Assembly: GCA_017470425.1 (NCBI GenBank)
Contig: JAFUYT010000021.1
Location: 62,001 to 126,000, forward strand
DNA: 64,000 nt
Direction of reading: 5' to 3'
Source of the DNA: Bacteroidaceae bacterium
GTDB taxonomy: Bacteria; Bacteroidota; Bacteroidia; Bacteroidales; Bacteroidaceae
Shown here in pieces: positions 26,134-33,140 of the stretch. The notes beneath the pieces were generated by a model that saw only the letters and a list, made by a program, of their open reading frames with translations, was not told where the DNA came from and ran no database searches. Each line of letters begins with the position of its first letter. Position 1 is the stretch's first letter. The position numbers and the translations under genes were made by a program.

Positions 26134-27531
26134 ATGGAAAGCCACGCACCCATCGCCGACCCAAGATGGACTGAATGCCTACGGATGATCAGCCACAACA
26201 TCTCCGAGCAGCAGTTCAACACTTGGTTCTCCCCCATCCACTCCTCCGGCTTCGACGAGGAGCGGCGGGAGCTGACGCTCAGCGTGCCCAGCCCATTCGT
26301 CTATGAATACATCGAAGAGCACTTCGTCAACCTCCTCCGGCTCGTCCTCAAGCGCGTCTATGGTGAAGGCGTACGGCTCATGTACAAGGTGACCACCGAT
26401 GCCACCAACGACCTCACCGTCGAGTGGGAAGGCACCAAGGCCCAAGCCCCGAAAGTCAACGCCACCAGCCCCCTCAACCAGGCACCCCGGCCCCTTCAGG
26501 AGCTCGACTCACAGCTGCGACCCGGCTACACCTTCGACAACTTCATCGAAGGCCAGACCAATAAGCTGCCCCGCGCTGTAGGCCTCGCCATCGCACAGAA
26601 CCCCCATCAGAGCACCTTCAACCCCCTCTTCATCTACGGCGGCTCCGGCACTGGCAAGACACACCTCGTCAACGCTATCGGCCTCCGCCTGAAAGAGCTG
26701 CACCCCGAGCTGCGCGTCCTCTACGTCAGCGCACACCTCTTCCAGGTACAATACACCGACAGCGTGCGCCGCAACACCGTCAACGACTTCATCAGCTTCT
26801 ACCAGAGCATCGACGTCCTCATCATCGACGACATTCAGGAGTTCGCCACCCTCCAGAAGACACAGCTCGCCTTCTTCCACATCTTCAACCATCTCCACCA
26901 GAACGGCCGCCAGCTCATTCTCACCAGCGACCGTCCGCCCGTGGCCCTGCAAGGCATGGAAGAACGCCTGCTCACCCGCTTCAAGTGGGGTATGCTCGCC
27001 GAGCTCGAGAAAGCCGACAAAGCCCTGCGCCGCGACATCCTCCTGCACAAGATCCACCGCGACGGCCTCCACATCGAAGCACCCGTCGTAGAGTACATCG
27101 CCGAGCACGTCGATCAGAGCATCCGCGACCTCGAGGGCGTCGTCACATCCCTCATGGCTCACAGCGTCGTCAACAACTGCGACATCGACATCGAGCTCGC
27201 CCAGCGCGTCATCAGCCGCACCGTAGGCATCCGCCAGGCCGAGCCCATCACCGTCGAGCGCATCATCGAGCACACCGGCTACCAGTTCCAGCAGGACACC
27301 GACGAGATCCTCTCCTCCAGCCGCAAGGCACCCGTCGTCCTCGCCCGTCAGGTCGTCATGTACCTCGCCCAGAAGCACACCCGCCTGAGCACCACCCGCA
27401 TCGGCATGGCCGTAGGGCGCCGTGGCCACGCCACCGTCATCCACTCCTGTCAGGTCATCACCGACCGCCTCGCCACAGACCCCCAGCTCCGCCAGCAAAT
27501 CGCCGACATCGAAGCCGGCCTCCGCGGCTAA
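26134..27531 (+). CDS. dnaA: Chromosomal replication initiator DnaA
   Basis: A 465-residue AAA+ ATPase that opens the origin. Start at ATG 26134, where the family N-terminus begins (domain I with WFSPIHSSGF); the open frame runs further up but crosses the promoter. Walker A GGSGTGKTH at 169-177, Walker B VLIIDDIQEF, sensor II in domain III, and the domain IV helix-turn-helix ending RLSTTRIGMAVGRRGHATVIHSCQV. The usual GGRDHTT signature reads GRRGHATV, with Gly instead of the common Asp, a mild deviation. It stands alone, with the palindrome-rich spacer following. Confidence 0.96.
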   Translation: MESHAPIADPRWTECLRMISHNISEQQFNTWFSPIHSSGFDEERRELTLSVPSPFVYEYIEEHFVNLLRLVLKRVYGEGVRLMYKVTTDATNDLTVEWEGTKAQAPKVNATSPLNQAPRPLQELDSQLRPGYTFDNFIEGQTNKLPRAVGLAIAQNPHQSTFNPLFIYGGSGTGKTHLVNAIGLRLKELHPELRVLYVSAHLFQVQYTDSVRRNTVNDFISFYQSIDVLIIDDIQEFATLQKTQLAFFHIFNHLHQNGRQLILTSDRPPVALQGMEERLLTRFKWGMLAELEKADKALRRDILLHKIHRDGLHIEAPVVEYIAEHVDQSIRDLEGVVTSLMAHSVVNNCDIDIELAQRVISRTVGIRQAEPITVERIIEHTGYQFQQDTDEILSSSRKAPVVLARQVVMYLAQKHTRLSTTRIGMAVGRRGHATVIHSCQVITDRLATDPQLRQQIADIEAGLRG

Positions 27532-27570
27532 GCAAGATCACAAACCGCATTGTTAAAAAATGAATCCAGC

Positions 27571-27700
27571 TAGCTGCAAACAACGACACAGCCAGCTGCA
27601 AGCAGCAACACAGCAGGCTGAAGACAGAAGAACGCAGGGTAGAAAGCTGAAGAACGCAAGGTAGAAAGCTAAAGACCGCAGGGTGGAAGGCTGAAGGGCA
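27571..27700. repeat. ~22-nt tandem repeats after dnaA
   Basis: Several degenerate units such as GCTGAAGAACGCAAGGTAGA with period 22, one of them 29 (22+7). A second form, GCTGCAAGCAGCAACACAGC, makes the left part. No coding potential. Together with the palindromes at 27756-27853 they occupy the 357-base gap before cstA. Confidence 0.8.
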
Positions 27701-27755
27701 CGACGTATCGGGCAACAAGCCGGGGGATTCATCCAACAACATCACGACGAACGAA

Positions 27756-27853
27756 GTGGATCACCAAGGTGATCCACCTTAAAGCACGCGACCTTTAACG
27801 TCGAAGGACGCAACGTGTGGAGTGGATCACCAAGGTGATCCACTCCACACGTT
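27756..27853. repeat. Two related palindromes between dnaA and cstA
   Basis: GTGGATCACC-AA-GGTGATCCAC at 27756-27777, and the same core extended to perfect 20-bp arms at 27812-27831 / 27834-27853. A third, smaller inverted repeat (CGTTAC/GTAACG) follows at 27850-27866. No T-run follows on either strand. Could act as a terminator for cstA or as a protein-binding site. Confidence 0.8.
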
Positions 27854-27888
27854 ACGGCGTGTAACGCCCAAAGGCCGTATCAGAAAGC

Positions 27889-29394
27889 TTACAGCTGGCG
27901 TGCTTCTTGCCGCATCCACCAGACGAAGCGCGCCAGACATGCGGCGGTGAGGAGGGAAGCGACGAGGAGGGAGGGGGTGGCAGGAAGGCCGAGGGTGGTG
28001 GGTGAGGTGAGGAAGAAGTCGGTGACGACCATCGTCATGAAGAGGGCGGGGAGCAGCGTGAGCCAGTAGCACTTGTGCTCGCGCGCGAGATAGACGGTGC
28101 ACACCCACAGCGTCACGGCGGCCATCAGCTGGGTGCCCCACGCGACGTACTGCCAGACAGTGCCGAAACCGGACGGGTTGCCAATCTGCCACGCCAGCAG
28201 GGCGATGCCCACGGCAAAGACGGGGAGACTCAGCAGCAGGCGTGAGCGCGCGGAGGACTGCCCCAGATGGAAGGCCTCGGCCAGGATGAGGCGGGCGCTG
28301 CGGAAGGAGCTGCCGCCCGTGGTGATGGGGGCTGCGACGATGCCCAGAAGCGCCAGGATGCTGCCGAAGGTGCCGAGCCAACTGTGACAGACGATGTTGA
28401 CGACGGTGGGGGCATCGAAGTGCTGGATGAGCGTGTGGCCGTCGGCATCGGTGAGGATGCCTGCTGCGGAGGCGCTGAACTGCGCCACGACATCGGGGGA
28501 GCACACCTCGCGCCAGCCGTCGGCAAAGAAGAAATAGCTGGAGATGGTGGCCCAGACGAGAGCCACGACACCCTCGGTGATCATGGCACCGTAGAAGATG
28601 GGACGGCCCTGCCGCTCGCTCTTCATGCAGCGCGCCATCATGGGGGACTGGGTGGCGTGGAAGCCGCTGACGGCGCCGCAGGCGATGGTCACGAACAGGG
28701 CGGGGAAGATCTGCTGTTGCATACCGAAGCGCTTGGCACCCCAGTTGGAGAGCCCATCCCACACCTCGGGCAGCACGGGCTGCTTGATGCACAGCACGAC
28801 ACCCAGCGCCAGCACCATGAACAACATCGAGAGGGCGAAGACGGGATAGACGCGACCGATGACCTTGTCGATGGGCAGCATCGTCGTGGCGACATAGTAG
28901 AGGAAGATGATGAGCACCCACATCATGCGGTCGCCCCAGATGCCGGAGAGGATGATGGCGGGGCAATAGACGAAGAAGGCGCCCACGAGGACCATCATCA
29001 TCATCGTGAAGAGGACCATCGCCTTGCGGGCGGCGGAACCCAGGTAGAGCCCCGTCAGCTCGGCCTGTCCGCAGCCGTCGTGGCGCAGCGAGAGCATCCC
29101 GCTGATGTAGTCGTGGACGGCGCCGCCGAAGATGCAGCCGAAGACAATCCACAGATAAGCCGAAGGCCCGAACCACATCCCCATGATGGCTCCGAAGATG
29201 GGACCCGTGCCGGCGATGTTAAGAAACTGAATCATGAAGATGCGCCACCCGGGCAGCACGATGTAATCGACACCGTCGGCCTTGCGCAGCGCGGGTGTCT
29301 CGCGGTCGTCGGGACCGAACACGCGCTCTGCCACACGGCTGTACAGCATATAACCCAGGAAGAGAGCGAGAAGACTGATGAGAAAGGATACCAT
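27889..29394 (-). CDS. Carbon starvation CstA-family transporter
   Basis: A 501-residue membrane protein with 13 or more hydrophobic segments. Family features: the N-terminal YSRVAERVFGPDDRETPA, a FLNIAGTGPIFGAIMG stretch, the GAVHDYISGMLSLRH loop, and the GFHATQSPMMARCM motif. CstA-type carriers import peptides or pyruvate during nutrient limitation. It is shorter than E. coli CstA, as usual in Bacteroidota. The promoter box (29419-29426) lies just upstream, divergent from an Lrp-type gene, which might control it. Confidence 0.92.
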   Translation of the reverse strand: MVSFLISLLALFLGYMLYSRVAERVFGPDDRETPALRKADGVDYIVLPGWRIFMIQFLNIAGTGPIFGAIMGMWFGPSAYLWIVFGCIFGGAVHDYISGMLSLRHDGCGQAELTGLYLGSAARKAMVLFTMMMMVLVGAFFVYCPAIILSGIWGDRMMWVLIIFLYYVATTMLPIDKVIGRVYPVFALSMLFMVLALGVVLCIKQPVLPEVWDGLSNWGAKRFGMQQQIFPALFVTIACGAVSGFHATQSPMMARCMKSERQGRPIFYGAMITEGVVALVWATISSYFFFADGWREVCSPDVVAQFSASAAGILTDADGHTLIQHFDAPTVVNIVCHSWLGTFGSILALLGIVAAPITTGGSSFRSARLILAEAFHLGQSSARSRLLLSLPVFAVGIALLAWQIGNPSGFGTVWQYVAWGTQLMAAVTLWVCTVYLAREHKCYWLTLLPALFMTMVVTDFFLTSPTTLGLPATPSLLVASLLTAACLARFVWWMRQEARQL

Positions 29395-29418
29395 GTTCTA
29401 TTTCGTTATTTTCGGCGG

Positions 29419-29426
29419 CAAAGGTA
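29419..29426 (-). promoter_or_regulatory. Promoter -7 box of cstA
   Basis: CAAAGGTA on + is TACCTTTG on the minus strand, 25 bases before the start codon. Confidence 0.7.
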
Positions 29427-29468
29427 CAAAAAACACGGCAAACGGCACCACATTCCCTTCCTTTTTTG

Positions 29469-29476
29469 TACTTTTG
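29469..29476 (+). promoter_or_regulatory. Promoter -7 box of the Lrp-type gene
   Basis: TACTTTTG, 36 bases before ATG 29512. Confidence 0.6.
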
Positions 29477-29511
29477 CACCGTCATCAACCACTTCACAAA
29501 CAGAAATTCCC

Positions 29512-29976
29512 ATGAACGAGACCCTCGACCGCACCGACATCGCCATCCTGCGCACCTTGCAGAAGAACGCCAAGCTGACCACCAAGGAGCTGGCAGAAGC
29601 TGTACACCTGACCTCCACGCCCGTCTTCGAGCGGCAGAAGCGCCTGGAGCGGCAGGGAATCATCCGGGGGTATATCGCTGTGCTCGATGCTGCCAAGCTC
29701 GACCGCGCCTTCATCGTCTTCTGCAGTGTCAAGCTCTCCCGCATGAACCACGACATCGCCCTCGACTTCAACCGCCGCATCGCTGAGATCCCCGAGGTGA
29801 CCGAGTGCTACAACATCTCCGGCGACTACGACTATCTGCTGAAGATCAACGTGCGGGACATGGCGCAGTACCAGCAGATCCTGCTGGAGAAACTGGGAAC
29901 CATCGAGAGCCTCGGCTCGCTCAAGAGCTCCTTCGTCATGGGCGAGGTCAAGCACGAATACGGCATCTGCCTCTGA
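29512..29976 (+). CDS. Lrp/AsnC-family transcriptional regulator
   Basis: A 154-residue DNA-binding protein. Residues 4-62 form the winged helix-turn-helix (LDRTDIAILRTLQKNAKLT, then VHLTSTPVFERQKRLERQGI), and residues about 68-150 the RAM ligand domain (IAEIPEVTECYNISGDYDYLL). Such proteins sense amino acids and form octamers. Divergent from cstA across 117 bases, so regulation of cstA and of itself is a reasonable guess, not shown by a clear operator. Start chosen after the promoter box. Confidence 0.93.
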   Translation: MNETLDRTDIAILRTLQKNAKLTTKELAEAVHLTSTPVFERQKRLERQGIIRGYIAVLDAAKLDRAFIVFCSVKLSRMNHDIALDFNRRIAEIPEVTECYNISGDYDYLLKINVRDMAQYQQILLEKLGTIESLGSLKSSFVMGEVKHEYGICL

Positions 29977-30024
29977 CGGCAGAGCCGCTACGACATCCCC
30001 GGAGAGAGCGCTCACGGAAGAGCC

Positions 30025-30561
30025 TCACAGCGTGAGGCGCGTGATGCTGGCGTAGTCAGGGATATGGTTATAGACTTCCTGGAGGGGCACCACGCCGGCA
30101 TGGGCGAGGGCACACATGATGGGGCCTCCATGACAGAAGACGGCGACGCGGGCGTCGGCAGTTGCCGGGTCGGCACGCAGCTCTTCGATGAAGGCGGTGA
30201 CGCGGGCATAGAGGTCGCGGAAGCTCTCGCCGTTGCGCGTGGGATGGTCCAGGAAGTGGTCGAAGTACTTCTGCAGGTCGGGGTCGTGGATATCATCGAA
30301 GCGCAGCATCTCCCAGTCGCCCATGTGCATCTCCTTCATGCGCGGTTCCTCGATGGCGTCGGGGTAGCCGCAGAAGGCGGCCAGCTGCCGGGCACGAGTG
30401 AGGGGCGAGGTATAGACACGGTCAAAGGTGATGCCCTGCAGCTGCTCGCGGCACGCCGCGGCTTCCTCCTCGAAATGTTCCGAGACGGGCACGTCCGTCC
30501 ACCCGTAGCAGGTGCCACGGGGGACGGCGACGCTCGTGTGGCGTATTAGGAATAGTTCCAT
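30025..30561 (-). CDS. Histidine phosphatase family protein (CobC/GpmB-like)
   Basis: A 178-residue protein. It begins MELFLIRHTSVAVPRGTCYG; the RHT motif holds the phospho-accepting His, and the variant RHT rather than RHG is typical of alpha-ribazole phosphatases. VYTSPLTRARQLA, the catalytic Glu in MGDWEM, and the second His in VFCHGGPI are present. No cobalamin gene is nearby, so the substrate is left open. The start at 30561 lies inside the last codons of a longer frame and just beyond the GH97 stop on the same strand (30573), giving a short 11-base gap and probable co-transcription. Confidence 0.9.
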   Translation of the reverse strand: MELFLIRHTSVAVPRGTCYGWTDVPVSEHFEEEAAACREQLQGITFDRVYTSPLTRARQLAAFCGYPDAIEEPRMKEMHMGDWEMLRFDDIHDPDLQKYFDHFLDHPTRNGESFRDLYARVTAFIEELRADPATADARVAVFCHGGPIMCALAHAGVVPLQEVYNHIPDYASITRLTL

Positions 30562-30572
30562 TGCATGATGTC

Positions 30573-32738
30573 TTAATAGATGACGGCGGCGCACTGGGGC
30601 TGCAGGGTCAGCTGCACGCGGCCGCGCTTATCGGTCTTGAGGGGTGACTGCTGGGGTGTCTGGCCGTCGGCGCCGTCGTGGAGGAGGACTGTAAAGGACT
30701 CAGCGACTGAATCGCTGAGCGCACTCAGGTCGAGGGTGAGGGTCTTGGGCGTGGCTTCGGCGTTCATGGCGGCGATGTACCAGCGGTCGGCGTGGCGACG
30801 GGCAAGGACGATGTACTTGCCGGGATAGCCGTCGATGAAGCGGGTCTCGTCCCATGTGGTGGGCACCTGACGCATGAAGACGAGTTCGAACTGGGGCTGC
30901 TCCGTGAGGTTGCGGGGCGTGAGGGCGAAGTTCTGGCCGCTGCACTGGAAGGCGATGGCGGTGGCGAGCTCGAAGATGTCGCTGGTGCGGCGCGTGTTGC
31001 CCTTGCCGGGCTGGCGGTGGAGGCGGCGCTGGAGCACCGTGCCGCCGTACTCCATCGAACCTACGGCATTGCGCACGAAGGGATGCAGCGTGGCGTGGCG
31101 CGCCTCCATATCGCAGAACGCCTGTCCGAAGTAGAGGTTCTCGCTGGCGAGGACAGCCTCAGAGCCGCAGTAGTTGGGGTACATACGCTCCCAGCCGCGC
31201 GGCAGCGTGCAGCCGTGGAAGATGACCTGAATGCCGTAGTCGTTGGCATCGGAGAGGATGGCTTCGTAGAGGCGCAGGGTCTCCTGCTTGTCTCCGCCAA
31301 AGAAATCGACCTTGATGCCGGCTACGCCGCCGTCGCGCAACCATCGCATCTCCTGCTTGCGCACGATGGGGTTGTGCATGGCCTGACGGGCACACTGCGG
31401 GGCATCGTTCCAGCCGCCGTTGCTGTTGTACCACACCCAGGGGCGCACGCCTTTCTGCTTGCAATAGGCGAAGAGCTTCTCCATGCCTGCACGGCCGATG
31501 TGCTCGTACCATCCGCCGTCGATCAGACAGCCTTCCCAGCCGAGGGCGGCGGCGAGGTCGATGAACTGCACCTGGTCGTCGTAGTTGATGCTCTCGTCCT
31601 GCCAGAGGATCCATGACCACGTATTGCGCGAGCCTTGATAATTGATAGAGGGTTCATAGAGCTGATCGACGACATCCCATGTGACGGTGGTCTCCACGAT
31701 GGGCTTCAGCGAGGGGCCGAAGGTGAGGGTGCGCCAGGGGGTGAAGCCGGCGTGGTCGTCGTAGGCGTTGGTCTTGCAGTTGCCGAGGCCGAACTGTGCG
31801 CCGGTGCTGCCGAAGCCGTTGTTCTCACCCTCCATGGGGAAGGCGATGGTGAAGAGGCCGTCGGAGGTGGCGTCAGAGAGGTGCGTGCCGCAGTAATCGC
31901 CCGTGGTGCCGGTCTCGGAAATGAGGAGCCAAGAAGCCCCGCTCCCCGCTCCCCCCGTGGGGGGGAGGGCCGCCAAGCCTTTGCCGTCATTCAATTCCGA
32001 GGATAAGGAGTCCTCCCCCCCACGGGGGGAGTTAGAGAGGGGCTTTATCTTGAACAAACACGGGAAGGTCCAGCCGTGGCCGTACTGGCTGCGGGTGGTG
32101 ATGGGTTCATCCCAGATGTAGTATTCCTCATAGCTGGGCTTCGTGCGCTTCCACCCTATCTGCGCATCGCTCTGGGGGCAGATGAAGGCGGTGGCGTCGA
32201 TGGGCAGACGGAAGCCGGTGGCCTCGCCGGTGACGACGATGGAGCCGGCCTCGCCGCCTTGCAGGAAGCGGTAGCGGTAGGCGATGTTATTGTTGAAGAC
32301 GCTGAACTGCACGGTCATCAGCACGCCGCTCTTCTTGGCTTTCGGCGTGGTGAGCACGAGGCCGAGGCCGTTCTCCTCGCTGTTGACCTCGCTCTGCTTG
32401 CCCTGACGGAGGCGGTAGCTGTGCTTGATGGTGGCGTCGGGGCGCAGTGTCTCCACGAGGGTCAGGTCCTTGGAGAAGTCGGCCACGTCGGTATATACGC
32501 CGAGAGGCGAGTCGAGGAGTACAGGCACGTCGAGCGTATCTGCCTTCGCTCCTTTCTTCTTGGCTTTCACTACGGTGCGATAACCGGCGGAGTACGAGAG
32601 CCTGCCGTCCGTGAGCTTCACGTCGAGGTAGGTGAGGCCGTCGGGGGAGAGGACGCGGTGAGACTGCGCCATCGCTGGCGCAGAAATGATAAATAATAAA
32701 TAATAAATAACAAATGATAATTTTGCTACTTGCTTCAT
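30573..32738 (-). CDS. Secreted glycoside hydrolase family 97 protein
   Basis: A 721-residue enzyme starting at MKQVAKLSF (an in-frame ATG at 32750 would add MHKV). The N-terminal beta-sandwich (about 25-280), the (beta/alpha)8 barrel with WSWILWQDESINYDDQ, GWEGCLIDGGWYE and GIKVDFFGGDKQ, and the C-terminal sheet match GH97. The Asp of KVDFF is the likely nucleophile seen in the retaining alpha-galactosidase subgroup; the substrate is inferred. The hydrophobic core of the signal peptide (VIYYLLFIIS) is encoded by a 7-nt tandem repeat. Residues about 231-268 are a palindromic insert. The ATG 32750 would overlap the four-helix gene. Confidence 0.92.
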   Translation of the reverse strand: MKQVAKLSFVIYYLLFIISAPAMAQSHRVLSPDGLTYLDVKLTDGRLSYSAGYRTVVKAKKKGAKADTLDVPVLLDSPLGVYTDVADFSKDLTLVETLRPDATIKHSYRLRQGKQSEVNSEENGLGLVLTTPKAKKSGVLMTVQFSVFNNNIAYRYRFLQGGEAGSIVVTGEATGFRLPIDATAFICPQSDAQIGWKRTKPSYEEYYIWDEPITTRSQYGHGWTFPCLFKIKPLSNSPRGGEDSLSSELNDGKGLAALPPTGGAGSGASWLLISETGTTGDYCGTHLSDATSDGLFTIAFPMEGENNGFGSTGAQFGLGNCKTNAYDDHAGFTPWRTLTFGPSLKPIVETTVTWDVVDQLYEPSINYQGSRNTWSWILWQDESINYDDQVQFIDLAAALGWEGCLIDGGWYEHIGRAGMEKLFAYCKQKGVRPWVWYNSNGGWNDAPQCARQAMHNPIVRKQEMRWLRDGGVAGIKVDFFGGDKQETLRLYEAILSDANDYGIQVIFHGCTLPRGWERMYPNYCGSEAVLASENLYFGQAFCDMEARHATLHPFVRNAVGSMEYGGTVLQRRLHRQPGKGNTRRTSDIFELATAIAFQCSGQNFALTPRNLTEQPQFELVFMRQVPTTWDETRFIDGYPGKYIVLARRHADRWYIAAMNAEATPKTLTLDLSALSDSVAESFTVLLHDGADGQTPQQSPLKTDKRGRVQLTLQPQCAAVIY
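30699..30719. repeat. Short palindrome inside GH97
   Basis: CTCAGCGA, loop CTGAA, TCGCTGAG: 8-bp arms, differing at few positions from the fmt palindrome at 5431. It encodes LSDSVAES in the C-terminal sheet. Confidence 0.65.
31934..32045. repeat. Inverted-pair palindromic element inside GH97
   Basis: 112 bp starting AAGCCCC and ending GGGGCTT. Both ends carry CTCCCCCCGTGGGGGGGAG-type palindromes; the core reads GTCATTCAATTCCGAGGATA. It encodes KPLSNSPRGGEDSLSS to LPPTGGAGSGA in frame, the same peptide types as in the helicase gene. Confidence 0.92.
32690..32726. repeat. 7-nt tandem repeat in the GH97 signal-peptide region
   Basis: AAATAAT-type heptads (TTATTATTTA on the coding strand), about five units, inside the GH97 reading frame next to the four-helix gene end. 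Confidence 0.9.
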
Positions 32739-32742
32739 AACT

Positions 32743-33099
32743 TTATGCATTATCTTTTGATGATTTAATAGTTGCCGTTAATATTTTTATGAGCTCCTCA
32801 CAATCTTTATAGAGTGAACTAAACACATTCTCTTCTATATATTCTGTTCTGTATAGTAGCCTCAGCCAGTATGAAGTTTCTCCTGCTTCTTTAAGCGCTA
32901 TACCTAATTTTGAGAGAAAATCAGGTTTGCTCTGTGCATAAATACCCTCGTGGATATTAGCCCCTATACTTGTTCCACTGCGATAAATTTGTTTAGAAAT
33001 AATATATTCTTTCTTTTCCTTGCAAAGGAATTGATAGCATTTGATCATGCGAACTCCAAAGTCTATACTCTTCTCTGCAAGGACATTATTCTGCACCAT
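32743..33099 (-). CDS. Four-helix bundle protein (S23/Avd-like)
   Basis: A 118-residue all-helical protein of the small four-helix-bundle family (TIGR02436): DFGVRMIKCYQFL, IYRSGTSIGANIHEGIYAQS, FLSKLGIALKEAGETSYWLRLL and a Lys-rich tail. Known members sit in intervening sequences of 23S rRNA genes or act as the Avd helper of diversity-generating retroelements; most isolated members have no known role. The gene is very AT-rich, unlike its neighbours, and is bracketed by inverted 7-nt repeats (32690-32726 and 33099-33140), suggesting transfer. It interrupts the PL11-GH97 run; its stop lies 5 bases before the GH97 start. Confidence 0.93.
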   Translation of the reverse strand: MVQNNVLAEKSIDFGVRMIKCYQFLCKEKKEYIISKQIYRSGTSIGANIHEGIYAQSKPDFLSKLGIALKEAGETSYWLRLLYRTEYIEENVFSSLYKDCEELIKILTATIKSSKDNA

Positions 33100-33140
33100 A
33101 TCATTTATTATTTAATATTTATCATTTATCATTTATTATT
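33099..33140. repeat. 7-nt tandem repeat upstream of the four-helix gene
   Basis: TTATCAT/TTATTAT heptads filling the whole spacer to PL11. This is the inverse orientation of the repeat at 32690-32726. Confidence 0.92.

Noticed and set aside
27541-27888. CRISPR array
   Set aside because: The ~22-nt units are tandem and degenerate with no regular unique spacers, and no cas genes are near.
32690-33140. Diversity-generating retroelement around the four-helix (Avd-like) gene
   Set aside because: No reverse transcriptase and no template/variable repeat pair were found in the window.
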